DNA of 64,000 nucleotides, taken from assembly GCF_018917145.1 (NCBI RefSeq), contig NZ_JAHLOD010000003.1, positions 1 to 64,000 on the forward strand, given 5' to 3'. Positions 46,115 through 56,181 of this stretch are shown here, piece by piece (within the stretch, counting starts at the first letter, position 1; every line of letters begins with the position of its first letter). The notes beneath the pieces were generated by a model that saw only the letters and a list, made by a program, of their open reading frames with translations, ran no database searches and was not told the DNA's origin. The position numbers were made by a program, and so were the translations under genes. The stretch is from Clostridium bornimense. GTDB lineage: Bacteria > Bacillota > Clostridia > Clostridiales > Clostridiaceae.

Positions 46115-46129
46115 GGAATAAAATAATAT
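46101..46129 (+). promoter_or_regulatory. Promoter for the T-box/argS transcript
   Basis: TTGACA (46101-46106), 17 bp, TAATAT (46124-46129), overlapping the amidohydrolase stop codon; transcription would begin near 46136. Confidence 0.8.
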
Positions 46130-46149
46130 TTAATTAAGTAATTAAATAT

Positions 46150-46333
46150 TTTAACTCGGTGAAGGAGAAAAGTAACATATAATAAGCTTATAGAGAGTAG
46201 ATGATGGTGGAAGTTCTACAGTGGATATATGCGAAAAGAGCTGTTGGAGAGTTTTTTATACAAGTGGACATTATGTCAAATAGAGTGGTACCGCGGAAAA
46301 TCCGTCTCTTTGTATGAGACGGATTTATTTTTT
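46150..46333 (+). promoter_or_regulatory. T-box riboswitch controlling argS
   Basis: Leader with the T-box bulge AGAGTGGTACCGCGG (46283-46297), a terminator stem AAATCCGTCTC / GAGACGGATTT with TTTTTT, and upstream stem I parts AGTA, AGAGAG and GATGATGG. Helix closure AACTC / GAGTT brackets stem I. The specifier is not certain; AGA at 46237-46239 (GCGAAAAGAGC) would fit arginine. Confidence 0.95.
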
Positions 46334-46364
46334 GTAAATAATATTTATATATGGAGGTTGTAAT

Positions 46365-48053
46365 ATGGATTATAAAGTTTTAATTAGTGAAAAAATTGCA
46401 GAAATAGTTGATTTAGATGCAAAGACTATAGAAGATAAAATAGAAATACCACCTAAATCAGATATGGGAGATTTTGCATTTCCATGTTTTATTCTTTCTA
46501 AGGTGATGAAAAAAGCTCCTAATTTAATAGCTGTAGACCTTGCAGAAAAAATTAATAAAGATAATTTAGAAAAGGTTGAAGCATTAGGACCATATTTAAA
46601 TTTCTTCTTAGATAAGTCTGCTTTTGGAAAACAAGTATTAGAAGGTGTTTTACAAGCTGGTGAGGAATATGGAAATTCTAACTTTGGTAAAGGTGGAAAT
46701 GTTGTTATAGATTTCTCATCACCTAATATAGCAAAACCATTCCATGTTGGACATTTATTCTCTACTGCAATAGGTAATGCATTATACAGAATGTATAATT
46801 CTCAAGGATATAATTCAATAGGAATAAATCACTTAGGGGACTGGGGAACACAATTTGGTAAGCTAATATCTGCATATAAGAGATGGGTTGACGAAGAAGC
46901 TCTTCAAAAAGATGCAATAAAGGAACTTTTAAGAATATATGTTAAGTTCCATGATGAAGCAGATATAGATCCATCATTAGAAGATGAAGGAAGAGCATAT
47001 TTCAAGAAATTAGAAGATGGTGATGAAGAGGCTGTAGTACTTTGGAAGAAGTTTAGAGAATCTTCACTTAAAGAATTCCAAAAGGTTTATGATAGACTTG
47101 GAGTAAAATTTGATTCATATAATGGTGAAGCATTCTATAACGATAAGATGGATGTTGTAGTACAAGAATTAAAAGATAAGAATCTTCTTACAGAAAGTAA
47201 TGGAGCTCAAGTTGTAAATCTAGATGAATACAATATGCCACCATGCATAATCTTAAAGTCAGATGGAGCAACAATTTATGCTACAAGAGATTTAGCAGCA
47301 GCATTATATAGAAAGAAAAAGTATAATTTTGTGAAGAGTCTTTACGTAGTTGGAGGACCACAAGCATTACACTTTAAACAAGTTTTCAAAACTTTAGAAT
47401 TAGCAGGACATGAGTGGGCAAAAGATTGTACTCATGTAAGCTTTGGATTAGTTAAGTTTGCCGATAGAAAACTTTCAACTAGAAAAGGAGAAGTTATTTT
47501 CCTAGATGATTTACTAAAAGAATCAGTAAATAAAACTCTTGAAATAATTAATGAAAAGAATCCAAATCTTAAAAATAAAGAAGAAGTAGCAGAAAAAGTT
47601 GGAATAGGTGCAATGGTATTTACTTATCTTAAAAATTCAAGAGATAAAGATATAGTATTTGATTGGAATGATATGCTATCTTTTGAAGGGGAAACAGGTC
47701 CATATGTACAATATACTTATGCTAGAGCAAAATCTATCTTAAGAAAATTCGGAACAGTAGAAGGAGAAGTAAATTACGGTTTATTAACTTCTAAGGAAGA
47801 ATTTGAACTTATTAAGACATTAGATGGATTAAACGATGCTATATTAAATGGAATAGAAAGAAATGAGCCATCTGTAGTTACTAGATATGCTATAGATGTG
47901 GCTAAAGCGTTTAATAAAGTATATAATGCATTACCAATAGGTACAGCAGAAGAAGATGTTAAGAAAGCAAGATTGAAGTTGGTAGAAGCAACAGCAATTG
48001 TTATTAAGAAGGCATTGTATTTAATTGGATTAGAAACTGTAGAAGAAATGTAA
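46365..48053 (+). CDS. argS: Arginyl-tRNA synthetase
   Basis: 562-residue class I synthetase. HIGH-type motif [12 protein letters not shown] with His127-His130, [27 protein letters not shown], and the KMSKS-equivalent [10 protein letters not shown]. The N-terminal Add-1 and C-terminal DALR anticodon-binding domains are complete. ATG behind GGAGG, 30 bp after the T-box terminator, so expression depends on uncharged tRNA. Confidence 0.97.
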   Translation: MDYKVLISEKIAEIVDLDAKTIEDKIEIPPKSDMGDFAFPCFILSKVMKKAPNLIAVDLAEKINKDNLEKVEALGPYLNFFLDKSAFGKQVLEGVLQAGEEYGNSNFGKGGNVVIDFSSPNIAKPFHVGHLFSTAIGNALYRMYNSQGYNSIGINHLGDWGTQFGKLISAYKRWVDEEALQKDAIKELLRIYVKFHDEADIDPSLEDEGRAYFKKLEDGDEEAVVLWKKFRESSLKEFQKVYDRLGVKFDSYNGEAFYNDKMDVVVQELKDKNLLTESNGAQVVNLDEYNMPPCIILKSDGATIYATRDLAAALYRKKKYNFVKSLYVVGGPQALHFKQVFKTLELAGHEWAKDCTHVSFGLVKFADRKLSTRKGEVIFLDDLLKESVNKTLEIINEKNPNLKNKEEVAEKVGIGAMVFTYLKNSRDKDIVFDWNDMLSFEGETGPYVQYTYARAKSILRKFGTVEGEVNYGLLTSKEEFELIKTLDGLNDAILNGIERNEPSVVTRYAIDVAKAFNKVYNALPIGTAEEDVKKARLKLVEATAIVIKKALYLIGLETVEEM

Positions 48054-48068
48054 TAAAAAATGTAATTT

Positions 48069-48120
48069 GAAGTAGGTGTCGCATTAACAAATGAAAAGTT
48101 GTTAGCGATACCTCCTTTTA
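48069..48120 (+). terminator. Intrinsic terminator (GCGATA family)
   Basis: AGTAGGTGTCGCATTAACAA / TTGTTAGCGATACCTCC with TTTTATTA, right after argS; loop ATGAAAAG. Confidence 0.9.
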
Positions 48121-48124
48121 TTAT

Positions 48125-48400
48125 GGCAGAAAACAGTGCACAGGTCAGGGCACAAGTAAGGGTATTTTCAGGGCACAGTTAAGGCAGTTTACAGTGCATA
48201 GTTTCGGTTAATTTTCCCCTGTGGTGAAAATATTATAGTCTGCCGACGGCGATGTATTTGGTGCATATATAAAACTGTTATACTTAAGTGTTATTTTCAT
48301 AACCTGTGCCTTGTGCCTTCATACTTGTGCCCTGCACTTCTATTTTGATGAAAAAATTGCCACACTCTGATCATACTCCTTTGTGCAAGAACCCTTTTTT
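48125..48400. repeat. Composite intergenic repeat plus GCCACAC hairpin
   Basis: Blocks in order: CAGTGCACAGG, GGGCACAAGTAAGG, AGTTTCGGTTAATTTTCCCC with GGTGAAAATATTATAGT, GCCGACGGCGA, ACTTAAGTGTTATTTTCA, TGTGCCTTGTGCCTTCATAC, CTTCTATTTTGATGAAAAAA, and hairpin ATTGCCACAC ... TTTGTGCAAGAACCC with six T. The remaining 48401-48610 shows nothing. Confidence 0.78.
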
Positions 48401-48610
48401 AGATAAAGTATAATTTAATTGAAAAAAATCAGAAAACATAGTAAAATATTTATATAATTTGAATTAATTTCACTTAAATATGTTGATGTATAATTCTATT
48501 TATTATCTATGTTGCTATAAAAAATTCATTTGATTAAAAGAAGCCTAAGTACTAGTTATCTTTGTAGAATAATCTTAAAAAGAAGGTGTTATTATTTAAT
48601 TTACAAAGGT

Positions 48611-48638
48611 TTGTTATCAATTATGTAAACGTTATAAT
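48611..48638 (+). promoter_or_regulatory. Amylase promoter with CcpA cre site
   Basis: TTGTTA (48611-48616) and TATAAT (48633-48638) at 16 bp. ATGTAAACGTTATAA (48623-48637) overlaps the -10 and matches the cre consensus WTGNAARCGNWWWCA except for one position. Catabolite repression of the amylase is predicted. Confidence 0.75.
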
Positions 48639-48658
48639 AGCGAAATGAGGGGAAGGGT

Positions 48659-51600
48659 ATGGGAAAGTTATCAAAAAGATTGACTAGTTTAGTTACTACT
48701 GTTATTTTGACAACTACTATAATCTGTGGAGATATAAGAATAAGTCCGCAAGTTAAAGTAAAAGGTGCTACAACTTATACAAATGAATATGGTTTAGCAA
48801 AGAAAACAGAGGATGGAGTTATCTTACATGCATTTACTTGGAGATTTACTACTATAAAAAATAAAATGAAAGAGATAGCTGAAAGTGGTTTTTCAGCAGT
48901 ACAGGTTTCGCCGGTGCAAAAGTGTTCAACTTCACCAGGACAAAATGTTTGGGAATGGGTTTTTACTTATCGTCCAACTGGTTATTCAATTGGTAATCAT
49001 ATTGTTGGTACAGAAGAAGAGTTTAAAGCTATGTGTAAGGAAGCTGATAAGTATGGAATAAAGATAATAGTAGATGTTGTTGCAAATCATTTAATAAGAG
49101 ACAATGAGACAGATCCAGCTTTACGAGATAATAATGAATATTATCATAATGCTGGAGTGATAAATGGTGGAGACTATAATAATAATAGGTGGAAGGTAAC
49201 TCATGGTGATTTGGCTATTGATTTGCCAGATTTAAATACTGGTCATAAGGATGTTCAAAAGAAGGTTATAGAATTTTTAAATAATTGTATTGATGATGGT
49301 GCTGATGGATTTAGATTTGACATGGCAAAACATATAGAACTTCCAAATGATCAAGGTGGAAGTGATTTTTGGCCTACAATTTTAGATGCGATTTACAAGA
49401 AGAAATCAGATGCATTTGTTTATGGAGAAGTGCTTCAAGATGCTACATCTAATTATGGAGAATATAATAAAATTATGTTTACAGGTGCAGATGCTTATTC
49501 ACGTAATCTTAGAGATAAAGTTATTAGTAATAATAATATAGGAAATGTTAATGGAATTCTTGATTATAGCTGCGATGGGGGAAATCCTAGCAAATTAGTA
49601 ACTTATATAGAAACCCATGATCATTTTGCTAATGATACAGGGGGATCTCCTAACATATATGGAGGAACTAGAGGATTTAATAATTGGCAAATGGAAAAAG
49701 GTTATACAATAGTGGCATCAAGACAAAAGGGAACACCACTATTTTTTGATAGACCAGCATTCACAGGAATGGTGGATAGAACAGCAAAGTGGCCTGGTAC
49801 TTATGGATTAGCCGGACCAATGGGAGTATCACAAAATATGTGGAAAGATGCTGAAGTAATAGCAACTAATAAGTTTCACAATGCTATGATTGGAGAACAA
49901 GAGCATATTGAATCAATAAATAATAATACTGTATTAATAAAACGTGGTAACAAAGGTGTAGCAATAATAAATATGGACGGTGGAGCTGATGTAAATGTTA
50001 AGGTAGGTTTGCCAGATGGAAAATATAAAGATTTAGGCACTAGTGGTGGTACATTTGAGGTTTCTGGTGGCATGTTAAAAGGTAAAGTGCAAAGTGGGAA
50101 AACTGCTTTTATATATAAAGAAGAAGCCATAGTAAAAATACCTACACCAACAATTTCTATGGAAGGCGGAAGTTTTATAGATTCATTGGAATTAACTTTG
50201 GGATATACTAATGCTACATCTGGTACTTATAGTATTGATGGTGGATCTAATGTGACTTATTCTAATGGTGAAAAAATAAAAATTGGTGAAAACAATAAAA
50301 TTGGAGATAAGATAAAAGTTACATTAACAGCTACAGATGGAGTGAAAACTTCAGATCCAGTAACTTATGTATTTAGAAAAAAGGATCCCAATGAGAGAAA
50401 TATAGCATATATGGAAAAGCCATCATCATGGCAAAATGCATATGCTTATGTTTATAATGATGATCCTACAGCAACTACAGTAAAAGAAAATGCAAAGTGG
50501 CCAGGATTACCTATGACAAAAGGTGATGATGGAATATATTACTATGAGATGCCTGAAGATTATAATAATGCAAGAATAATATTTACTGATGGAACTAAAG
50601 AAGGTAATAAATATCCAACAGGAATAGATACTCCAGGATTAATAGTTGAAGGATCTATGATTTATAAAGATGGATTATGGGGGCCATATGATAATCCAAA
50701 TAAGAAACCAACAGTTTCTATATCAAAACCTGGAGGAGAATTTATCGATAAGCTAACATTAACATTAGGATATACTAATGCTACATCAGCTGTGTATTAT
50801 ATAGATGGTGTAAAGCAAGGAACTTATACTGATGGAGAAAAAATTACTATAGGTGAAAAAAATAAAATTGGAGATATAATAAAGGTTAAATTAGTTGCAA
50901 CAAATGGAGAAAAGAAGGCTGAAGAAGAGTATAGCTTTAAGAAAGTAAAGGAAGATGAAGAACTTTCTTTAGATAGTATAACTACTGATTTGAAGTCTCC
51001 ACAATTGGAAAATAGCAAAATTAAGATAACTGCTAATGCATCAGGGGGTGTTGGTAATCTCCTTTATAAATTTGATATTAATGACAAAGAAGTTCAAGGA
51101 TATTCTAGCAAAAATACTTATACATGGAATCCGAAAACTAAAGGGGATTATAAGATTAAGGTTATAGTAAAAGATGAAGATGGAAATAAAAATTATAAAT
51201 ATATTACTTATACTATAAAAGAGAAAAATATTAGTTTATCAGTAGATAGTTTTTCTGTAAATCCTAAATCTGTAAGGGTAGGAGAAACAGTGAAATTATC
51301 AGCGAATGCATCTGGAGGAAGTGGAACAATACAGTATAAGTTTGTAGCGAAAAAAGGTAACAATGAAACAATAATAAAAAATTACTCAACAACTAAAACT
51401 GTGACATGGACACCATCAGTAGCAGGAGAATATGAATTGTTAGTTTATGCTAAGGATAGTGAAGGCAATAGTGATTCTGCTACTACATCATGTACAGTAG
51501 AAGAATCAAGTGAAGAAGTAGTTATAACAACAGATAAAACATCACCACAAGTAACTGGAACAGCAATAAAGATAACTGCTAAGACAAAAAATATTAGTAA

Positions 51601-52570
51601 TCCTAAATATATGATTTCAATATTTTCATATTCTGATGGATGGACAACAGTAAAGAAATATTCAACATCAAATGAGTATGTATGGACACCAAAAAAATCA
51701 GGAAAATATAAGATAGAAGTAGCTGTGATGGATGCTAAGGGAAAAGAGATATTTAAGAGATTAAACTATGAAGTTGCAGAAAAAGTTAAAAGGATTGAGG
51801 AGAATAATAGTAATATAAAATATATAGGAAAATGGTCAACAAGCAGAAATAAGAATCACAGTGATGGAGCGGTAAAGATATCGAATACCACAGGAAGTAG
51901 TGCAGAATTTAAGTTTACAGGAACAGGAATAAAGCTATTAGCATCAAAGTATAAAGATAGGGGTATAGCAAAGGTAATCATAGATGGAGAAAGTTACTCA
52001 GTAGATATATATAGTTCAAAAGCAATGTATAAGAATGTAGTATTTCAAAAGAAAGGATTAAAGTCTGGAACTCATAGTATAAAGGTTGAATATACAGGTA
52101 TGAGAGATTCAAAATCAACAGGAAATCTTATAATAATAGATGCTTTTGACATAGTAGATGGAAATATAGTTGAGAAACCATCAAACAGAGTAGAGGAAAG
52201 TAATAGTAAAATAAAGTATTCTGGAAAATGGTCATTAAGCAGAAATAAAAATCATAGTAATGGAGCAGTAAATGTAGCAAAGTCTTCAGGGTGTAGTGCA
52301 GAGTTTAAATTTACAGGAACAGGAATAAAACTATTAGCATCAACATATAAAGATAGAGGTATAGCAAAAGTAACTATTGATGGAGTAAGTTATTCAGTAG
52401 ATATGTATAGTGCAAAAGCAATATATAAAAATGTAGTATTTCAAAAGAATGGGTTAAAGTCTGGAACCCACACTATAAAAGTAGAATACACAGGGATGAG
52501 AGATTCAAAATCAACAGGAAACCTAATAATAATAGATGCATTTGATATAGTTGAAGGTAATATAATTTAA
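48659..52570 (+). CDS. Secreted multidomain alpha-amylase (GH13)
   Basis: 1303 residues. Signal peptide (1 to about 38), GH13 barrel (about 45-400) with catalytic Asp221 (GFRFDMAKH), Glu257 (VYGEVL) and Asp321 (ETHDHF), and C domain to about 490. Then two chitobiase-C-like Ig modules (494-575; 682-765) around a CBM26-type starch-binding module (580-677; AYAYVYND, AKWPG), and three Ig-like bacterial repeats (767-858, 859-951, 952-1043). Twin C-terminal modules of about 120 residues follow (1044-1172, 1177-1303), each with SAEFKFTGTGIKLLAS. No cell-wall anchor seen, so probably released. Cleaves alpha-1,4-glucan, supplying maltose. Confidence 0.93.
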   Translation: MGKLSKRLTSLVTTVILTTTIICGDIRISPQVKVKGATTYTNEYGLAKKTEDGVILHAFTWRFTTIKNKMKEIAESGFSAVQVSPVQKCSTSPGQNVWEWVFTYRPTGYSIGNHIVGTEEEFKAMCKEADKYGIKIIVDVVANHLIRDNETDPALRDNNEYYHNAGVINGGDYNNNRWKVTHGDLAIDLPDLNTGHKDVQKKVIEFLNNCIDDGADGFRFDMAKHIELPNDQGGSDFWPTILDAIYKKKSDAFVYGEVLQDATSNYGEYNKIMFTGADAYSRNLRDKVISNNNIGNVNGILDYSCDGGNPSKLVTYIETHDHFANDTGGSPNIYGGTRGFNNWQMEKGYTIVASRQKGTPLFFDRPAFTGMVDRTAKWPGTYGLAGPMGVSQNMWKDAEVIATNKFHNAMIGEQEHIESINNNTVLIKRGNKGVAIINMDGGADVNVKVGLPDGKYKDLGTSGGTFEVSGGMLKGKVQSGKTAFIYKEEAIVKIPTPTISMEGGSFIDSLELTLGYTNATSGTYSIDGGSNVTYSNGEKIKIGENNKIGDKIKVTLTATDGVKTSDPVTYVFRKKDPNERNIAYMEKPSSWQNAYAYVYNDDPTATTVKENAKWPGLPMTKGDDGIYYYEMPEDYNNARIIFTDGTKEGNKYPTGIDTPGLIVEGSMIYKDGLWGPYDNPNKKPTVSISKPGGEFIDKLTLTLGYTNATSAVYYIDGVKQGTYTDGEKITIGEKNKIGDIIKVKLVATNGEKKAEEEYSFKKVKEDEELSLDSITTDLKSPQLENSKIKITANASGGVGNLLYKFDINDKEVQGYSSKNTYTWNPKTKGDYKIKVIVKDEDGNKNYKYITYTIKEKNISLSVDSFSVNPKSVRVGETVKLSANASGGSGTIQYKFVAKKGNNETIIKNYSTTKTVTWTPSVAGEYELLVYAKDSEGNSDSATTSCTVEESSEEVVITTDKTSPQVTGTAIKITAKTKNISNPKYMISIFSYSDGWTTVKKYSTSNEYVWTPKKSGKYKIEVAVMDAKGKEIFKRLNYEVAEKVKRIEENNSNIKYIGKWSTSRNKNHSDGAVKISNTTGSSAEFKFTGTGIKLLASKYKDRGIAKVIIDGESYSVDIYSSKAMYKNVVFQKKGLKSGTHSIKVEYTGMRDSKSTGNLIIIDAFDIVDGNIVEKPSNRVEESNSKIKYSGKWSLSRNKNHSNGAVNVAKSSGCSAEFKFTGTGIKLLASTYKDRGIAKVTIDGVSYSVDMYSAKAIYKNVVFQKNGLKSGTHTIKVEYTGMRDSKSTGNLIIIDAFDIVEGNII

Positions 52571-52572
52571 AA

Positions 52573-52612
52573 AATAAAACTGGCGCATTATTTTGAGCCA
52601 GTTTTATTTTTA
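52573..52612. terminator. Terminator between amylase and feo genes
   Basis: AAAACTGGC / GCCAGTTTT with A and T runs on both sides, usable by both convergent transcripts; it overlaps the last codons of the FeoB-associated gene. Confidence 0.85.
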
Positions 52613-52743
52613 TCATTTTCTTTATATGAAGGACATTTAGAGGAGCAATTGCTACAATTACATCCTGATTTACTTTTTTTTATATTAGAGTAAAGGATAT
52701 ATACTGCTAATAAAACTATTAAACCACCAATCAATATTTCCAT
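52588..52743 (-). CDS. FeoB-associated Cys-rich membrane protein
   Basis: 51 residues, too short for usual gene thresholds: MEILIGGLIVLLAVYILYS is one membrane helix, followed by KSGCNCSNCSSKCPSYKEND with four cysteines, then a charged tail. This is the pattern of the FeoB-associated Cys-rich protein family. It lies 12 bp after feoB on the same strand with GGAGG before its ATG, completing a feoA-feoB-small protein operon. Role: unknown, probably assists ferrous iron transport. Confidence 0.88.
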   Translation of the reverse strand: MEILIGGLIVLLAVYILYSNIKKSKSGCNCSNCSSKCPSYKENDKNKTGSK

Positions 52744-52755
52744 AAGAGTGCCTCC

Positions 52756-54537
52756 TTAAAATATTGCAGATCCTATATTAAAAATTATAAAGCTTGCAAT
52801 CCAAGCTACTACAAATTGAAATACAACTGAAAATGCAGCAAATTTACCACCAAATTCTTTTTTCATTGCACCAATTACAGATATACAAGGAGTATAAAGT
52901 AGTACAAATACTAAGAATGAGTAGGCTGAAATAGTGGTAAAGTGTGATGGTAGGACACTAGATAATGATTGCCCAGAGCCATAAATTACCCCCATTGTAC
53001 CTAAAATTACTTCTTTTGCCATTACTCCAGTTATAAGAGAAACAGAACTTTGCCAATCTCCAAATCCAAGAGGCGCAAAAATAGGAGAAATAAATTTTCC
53101 TATATGAGCAAGGAATGAATTATTGATATTATCATTGCTTATATATCCTGTAAAATTAAATGAAGATAGAACCCAAATTAAAACAGACATTGAGAAAATT
53201 AGTGTTCCAGCTTTTTTAATAAATCCAGAAGCTTTATCTAAAGTATTACGACAAAGATTTTTTATGTTTGGAATTTGATATCTAGGTATTTCAATAACCA
53301 ATGGTTCATCATCATTTCTAAATGAAGTTTTAGAAAGTAAAATTCCCATTAAAAATGCTACAAATATACCTAGTAAGTATAATGAAAATATAATTTCTGT
53401 TTCATAACCAAAGAAAAATACACTAGCAAACAATGTATAAACTGGTAAACGTGCATTACAACTTATAAATGGCACTAAAAGTGCAGAAAGTTTTCTGTCT
53501 TTATCACTTTCAAGAGTTCTAGAAGACATTACAGCAGGAACAGAACATCCGAATCCTATTATAAAAGGTATAAATGCTTTACCTGATAGTCCCATACTTC
53601 TCATTAACTTATCCATTATAAAAGCAGTTCTTGCCATGTATCCGCTATCTTCCAAAGCTGATATTCCTAAAAATAAGCAAAGGATAACAGGGAAAAATAC
53701 AATAACTTGTCCAACACCGCTGATTATTCCATCTATTATAAGTGAAGAAAACCAAGGTGAAGTATTTGACAATTCTTTGGAAAGGTATGGAGTAAGATAG
53801 TTATCCATAAGATTTCCAAGAAGGTCAGATAAAGGTTGTCCTACCCATGAAAAAGTAAATTTGAAAATTAAAAATAAAAGCAAAAAGAATATTGGAAAAG
53901 CTAGAAATCTATTTAGTACAATAGAATCTAATATTTTACTCCATTTATCTGAATCACTACGTCCTTCAGAAATAGTGGATGCTTTTAAAGTATTATCTAT
54001 ATAGTTGTAAGCTTCAGCTTCTGATGCAAAATAATATTTAGATGAAATAGTTAGTTTGCTAAGGTTTTTAGATTCAAGAAATTCTATAACTTTATCTAAA
54101 GTTTTTGTGTTAGTAGCTGAAATAGGGATTATTGGCAAACCTAAATTGGCTTCTAATTTTTTTAAGTCATAATTTATCCCTTTTTCTTTTGCTATGTCCA
54201 TCATGTTTAATAGTAAAACTATAGGTTTATTAAATCTTTCTAATTCTGTAGTAAGATATAGGTTTCTTGATAAGTTTGATGCATCAACAATATTTAAAAT
54301 TACATCGACATCTTCTGTTTCAAGAAAAGTTTTAGCAACCTTTTCTTCATTAGAATACGTATCCATTGCATAAATTCCTGGTAAGTCTACAATTTTAATG
54401 TTTTTATTTAAAAATCCTTCTTTTTTCTCTACGGTTACCCCCGCCCAGTTACCAACTTTATAATTGGAACCAGTTAATGTATTAAACAAAGTAGTTTTTC
54501 CGACGTTAGGATTACCGATTAGTGCGGCTGTTAACAT
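52756..54537 (-). CDS. feoB: Ferrous iron transport protein B
   Basis: 593-residue Fe(II) membrane transporter. N-terminal GTPase with G1 GNPNVGKT (8-15), G3 VDLPGIYAM and G4 LLNMMD; then a membrane part with two Gate motifs (ALEDSGYMARTAFIMDKLMR, FGCSVPAVMSSRTL). It is shorter than E. coli FeoB, usual for Clostridium. Start taken at the ATG at 54537, behind AGGAGG and 1 bp after the feoA stop; an upstream in-frame ATG lies inside feoA. Confidence 0.95.
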   Translation of the reverse strand: MLTAALIGNPNVGKTTLFNTLTGSNYKVGNWAGVTVEKKEGFLNKNIKIVDLPGIYAMDTYSNEEKVAKTFLETEDVDVILNIVDASNLSRNLYLTTELERFNKPIVLLLNMMDIAKEKGINYDLKKLEANLGLPIIPISATNTKTLDKVIEFLESKNLSKLTISSKYYFASEAEAYNYIDNTLKASTISEGRSDSDKWSKILDSIVLNRFLAFPIFFLLLFLIFKFTFSWVGQPLSDLLGNLMDNYLTPYLSKELSNTSPWFSSLIIDGIISGVGQVIVFFPVILCLFLGISALEDSGYMARTAFIMDKLMRSMGLSGKAFIPFIIGFGCSVPAVMSSRTLESDKDRKLSALLVPFISCNARLPVYTLFASVFFFGYETEIIFSLYLLGIFVAFLMGILLSKTSFRNDDEPLVIEIPRYQIPNIKNLCRNTLDKASGFIKKAGTLIFSMSVLIWVLSSFNFTGYISNDNINNSFLAHIGKFISPIFAPLGFGDWQSSVSLITGVMAKEVILGTMGVIYGSGQSLSSVLPSHFTTISAYSFLVFVLLYTPCISVIGAMKKEFGGKFAAFSVVFQFVVAWIASFIIFNIGSAIF

Positions 54538-54538
54538 T

Positions 54539-54763
54539 TTATGCCTCCTTGATGAATATATTTTTTGCATCTTTTTTTCGTAAAGCTAAATCAAATCCTC
54601 TAAAGTTTACTATTATTGGATCACCTAGAGGTGCTTTTCTTTTAACCTTTATTTCAGTACCTTCTAGACATCCTAGAGCTTTTAGTCTTTTTACTAATTT
54701 TTCTTCACAGTCTATTTTGGTTATTAAGGCTGATTGTTCTAGTCTTAAATCTGTTAAGCGCAT
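54539..54763 (-). CDS. feoA: Ferrous iron transport protein A
   Basis: 74-residue SH3-like FeoA: RLEQSALITKIDCEEKLVKR, LKALGCLEGTEIKVKRKAP, DPIIVNFRGFDLALRKKDA match the family from end to end. First gene of the feo operon; the feoB ATG follows its stop immediately. A Fur-like box lies about 55 bp upstream. Confidence 0.93.
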   Translation of the reverse strand: MRLTDLRLEQSALITKIDCEEKLVKRLKALGCLEGTEIKVKRKAPLGDPIIVNFRGFDLALRKKDAKNIFIKEA

Positions 54764-54818
54764 ATACTCCTCCTAATTTTAAATTTATGAAAAATATATA
54801 ATAATATGAATAATAGAA

Positions 54819-54833
54819 TGATATTAATTATAA
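54819..54833 (-). promoter_or_regulatory. Possible Fur box upstream of feoA
   Basis: TGATATTAATTATAA matches the 7-1-7 Fur core TGATAATnATTATCA at 12 of 14 defined positions. The region is A/T rich, so this is only a candidate. The rest of 54834-54983 shows no gene. Confidence 0.4.
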
Positions 54834-54983
54834 AAATTATTTTAAATTGAATATGTTTATCAATAATATTATATGTAGGATAAGTAAAATTTGCAATGCT
54901 ATGAAAAAGGGAATGATAAATAAAACTGTTGACAATAGTATAACAACGAAATATAATAGAAATACCATAATGAAATACTAACT

Positions 54984-55120
54984 TATCAAGAGAGGCGGAG
55001 GGATTGGCCCAATGAAGCCCGGCAACCTGAGAAATTAAGGTGCTAAATCCAACAGTTTTAGACTGAAAGATGAGGAATAACGTGTATAAACTCGAGTTTT
55101 CCTCGAGTTTTATTTTTTTT
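54984..55120 (+). promoter_or_regulatory. SAM-I riboswitch with terminator, controlling metNIQ
   Basis: S-box elements in order: CTTATCAAGAGAGGCGGAGG, GGCCC, ATGAAGCCCGGCAACC, AAGGTGCTAAATCC, GAAAGATGAGG (to 55077). The terminator stem AAACTCGAG / CTCGAGTTT with an A-interrupted T run follows (55088-55120), 87 bp before metN. SAM binding should shut off the methionine importer. Confidence 0.96.
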
Positions 55121-55206
55121 ATTAAAAATGTTGACATTAATATATTAGTAGTAAAAAAACATAGTATATCAATAGGAAATAAGTATAATGTAACAGGAGG
55201 AGTATA

Positions 55207-56181
55207 ATGATTGAAATAAAAAACTTATCTAAGAGTTTCGGTGATGTATCAGTTTTAAAAGATATTAATTTAACTATAGATAAAGGTGAAATATATGGAT
55301 TAGTTGGACAAAGTGGTGCGGGAAAATCAACATTGCTAAGATGTATAAATAGACTTGAGACATATAATGATGGATCGTTAAAAGTTGAAGGAAAAGAAGT
55401 TAAAGAATTTTCAGAGAAAGAAATAAGAAATTTTAGAAAAAATTTAGGAATGATCTTTCAACATTTTTCATTATTAGAGAGAAAGACAGTATATGAAAAC
55501 ATTGCACTTCCAATGGAGTGTTGGGGATATCCTAAAAATAAGATAGAAGATAGAGTAAATGAATTATTAAAAATAGTAAATTTAGAAGAAAAAAAGAAGT
55601 CAAAACCAAGAGAATTAAGTGGGGGACAGAAGCAAAGAGTTGCAATAGCTAGGGCATTAGCATTAGAACCAAGTGTGTTACTTTGTGATGAGGCTACATC
55701 AGCATTAGATCCTAGAACAACAAAATCTATATTAAAGCTATTAAGAGAAATAAATGAAAAGTTAGGCATAACAATAGTGATTGTTACTCATCAAATGGAA
55801 GTTGTAAGAGAAGTTTGCAATAAAGTTGCTATTTTAGAAAAAGGTGAAATAGCTGCAGAAGGACATGTTGAAGAGTTATTTTTACATCAACCTAAAGCTT
55901 TAAAGAGTTTATTAGGGGAAGCAGAAGATGAATTGTTACCAGAAGAAGGCACTAATATAAGAATAGTATTTCCAAAGGAAAGTTCTGAAGGATCAGTTAT
56001 AACATCAATGGCAAGAGAATTAGATATAGATTTTTCTATAGTTGGAGGTAAACTAGAAAAGTTTAGAGATGATGTATTAGGTGCTTTAATAATTAATATT
56101 GATGAAGATAATATTAGTAGAGTTAAAGATTATTTAGATAGTAAGAAAGTTGTATGGGAGGTAATAACTAATGACAGATAA
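55207..56181 (+). CDS. metN: Methionine ABC transporter ATPase
   Basis: 324 residues: ABC ATPase with Walker A GQSGAGKST (Lys40), Q-loop MIFQHFSLL, signature LSGGQKQR, Walker B VLLCDEATSALD, and the switch His in VTHQ. A C-terminal NIL (ACT-like) domain (about 245-324) binds methionine and inhibits transport in this family. Its end overlaps the metI start by 11 bp. First gene behind the SAM-I riboswitch. Confidence 0.96.
   Translation: MIEIKNLSKSFGDVSVLKDINLTIDKGEIYGLVGQSGAGKSTLLRCINRLETYNDGSLKVEGKEVKEFSEKEIRNFRKNLGMIFQHFSLLERKTVYENIALPMECWGYPKNKIEDRVNELLKIVNLEEKKKSKPRELSGGQKQRVAIARALALEPSVLLCDEATSALDPRTTKSILKLLREINEKLGITIVIVTHQMEVVREVCNKVAILEKGEIAAEGHVEELFLHQPKALKSLLGEAEDELLPEEGTNIRIVFPKESSEGSVITSMARELDIDFSIVGGKLEKFRDDVLGALIINIDEDNISRVKDYLDSKKVVWEVITNDR

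Noticed and set aside
55131-55160. A promoter starting with TTGACA between the SAM riboswitch terminator and metN
   Set aside because: No acceptable -10 follows at 16-18 bp, and such a promoter would bypass the riboswitch.
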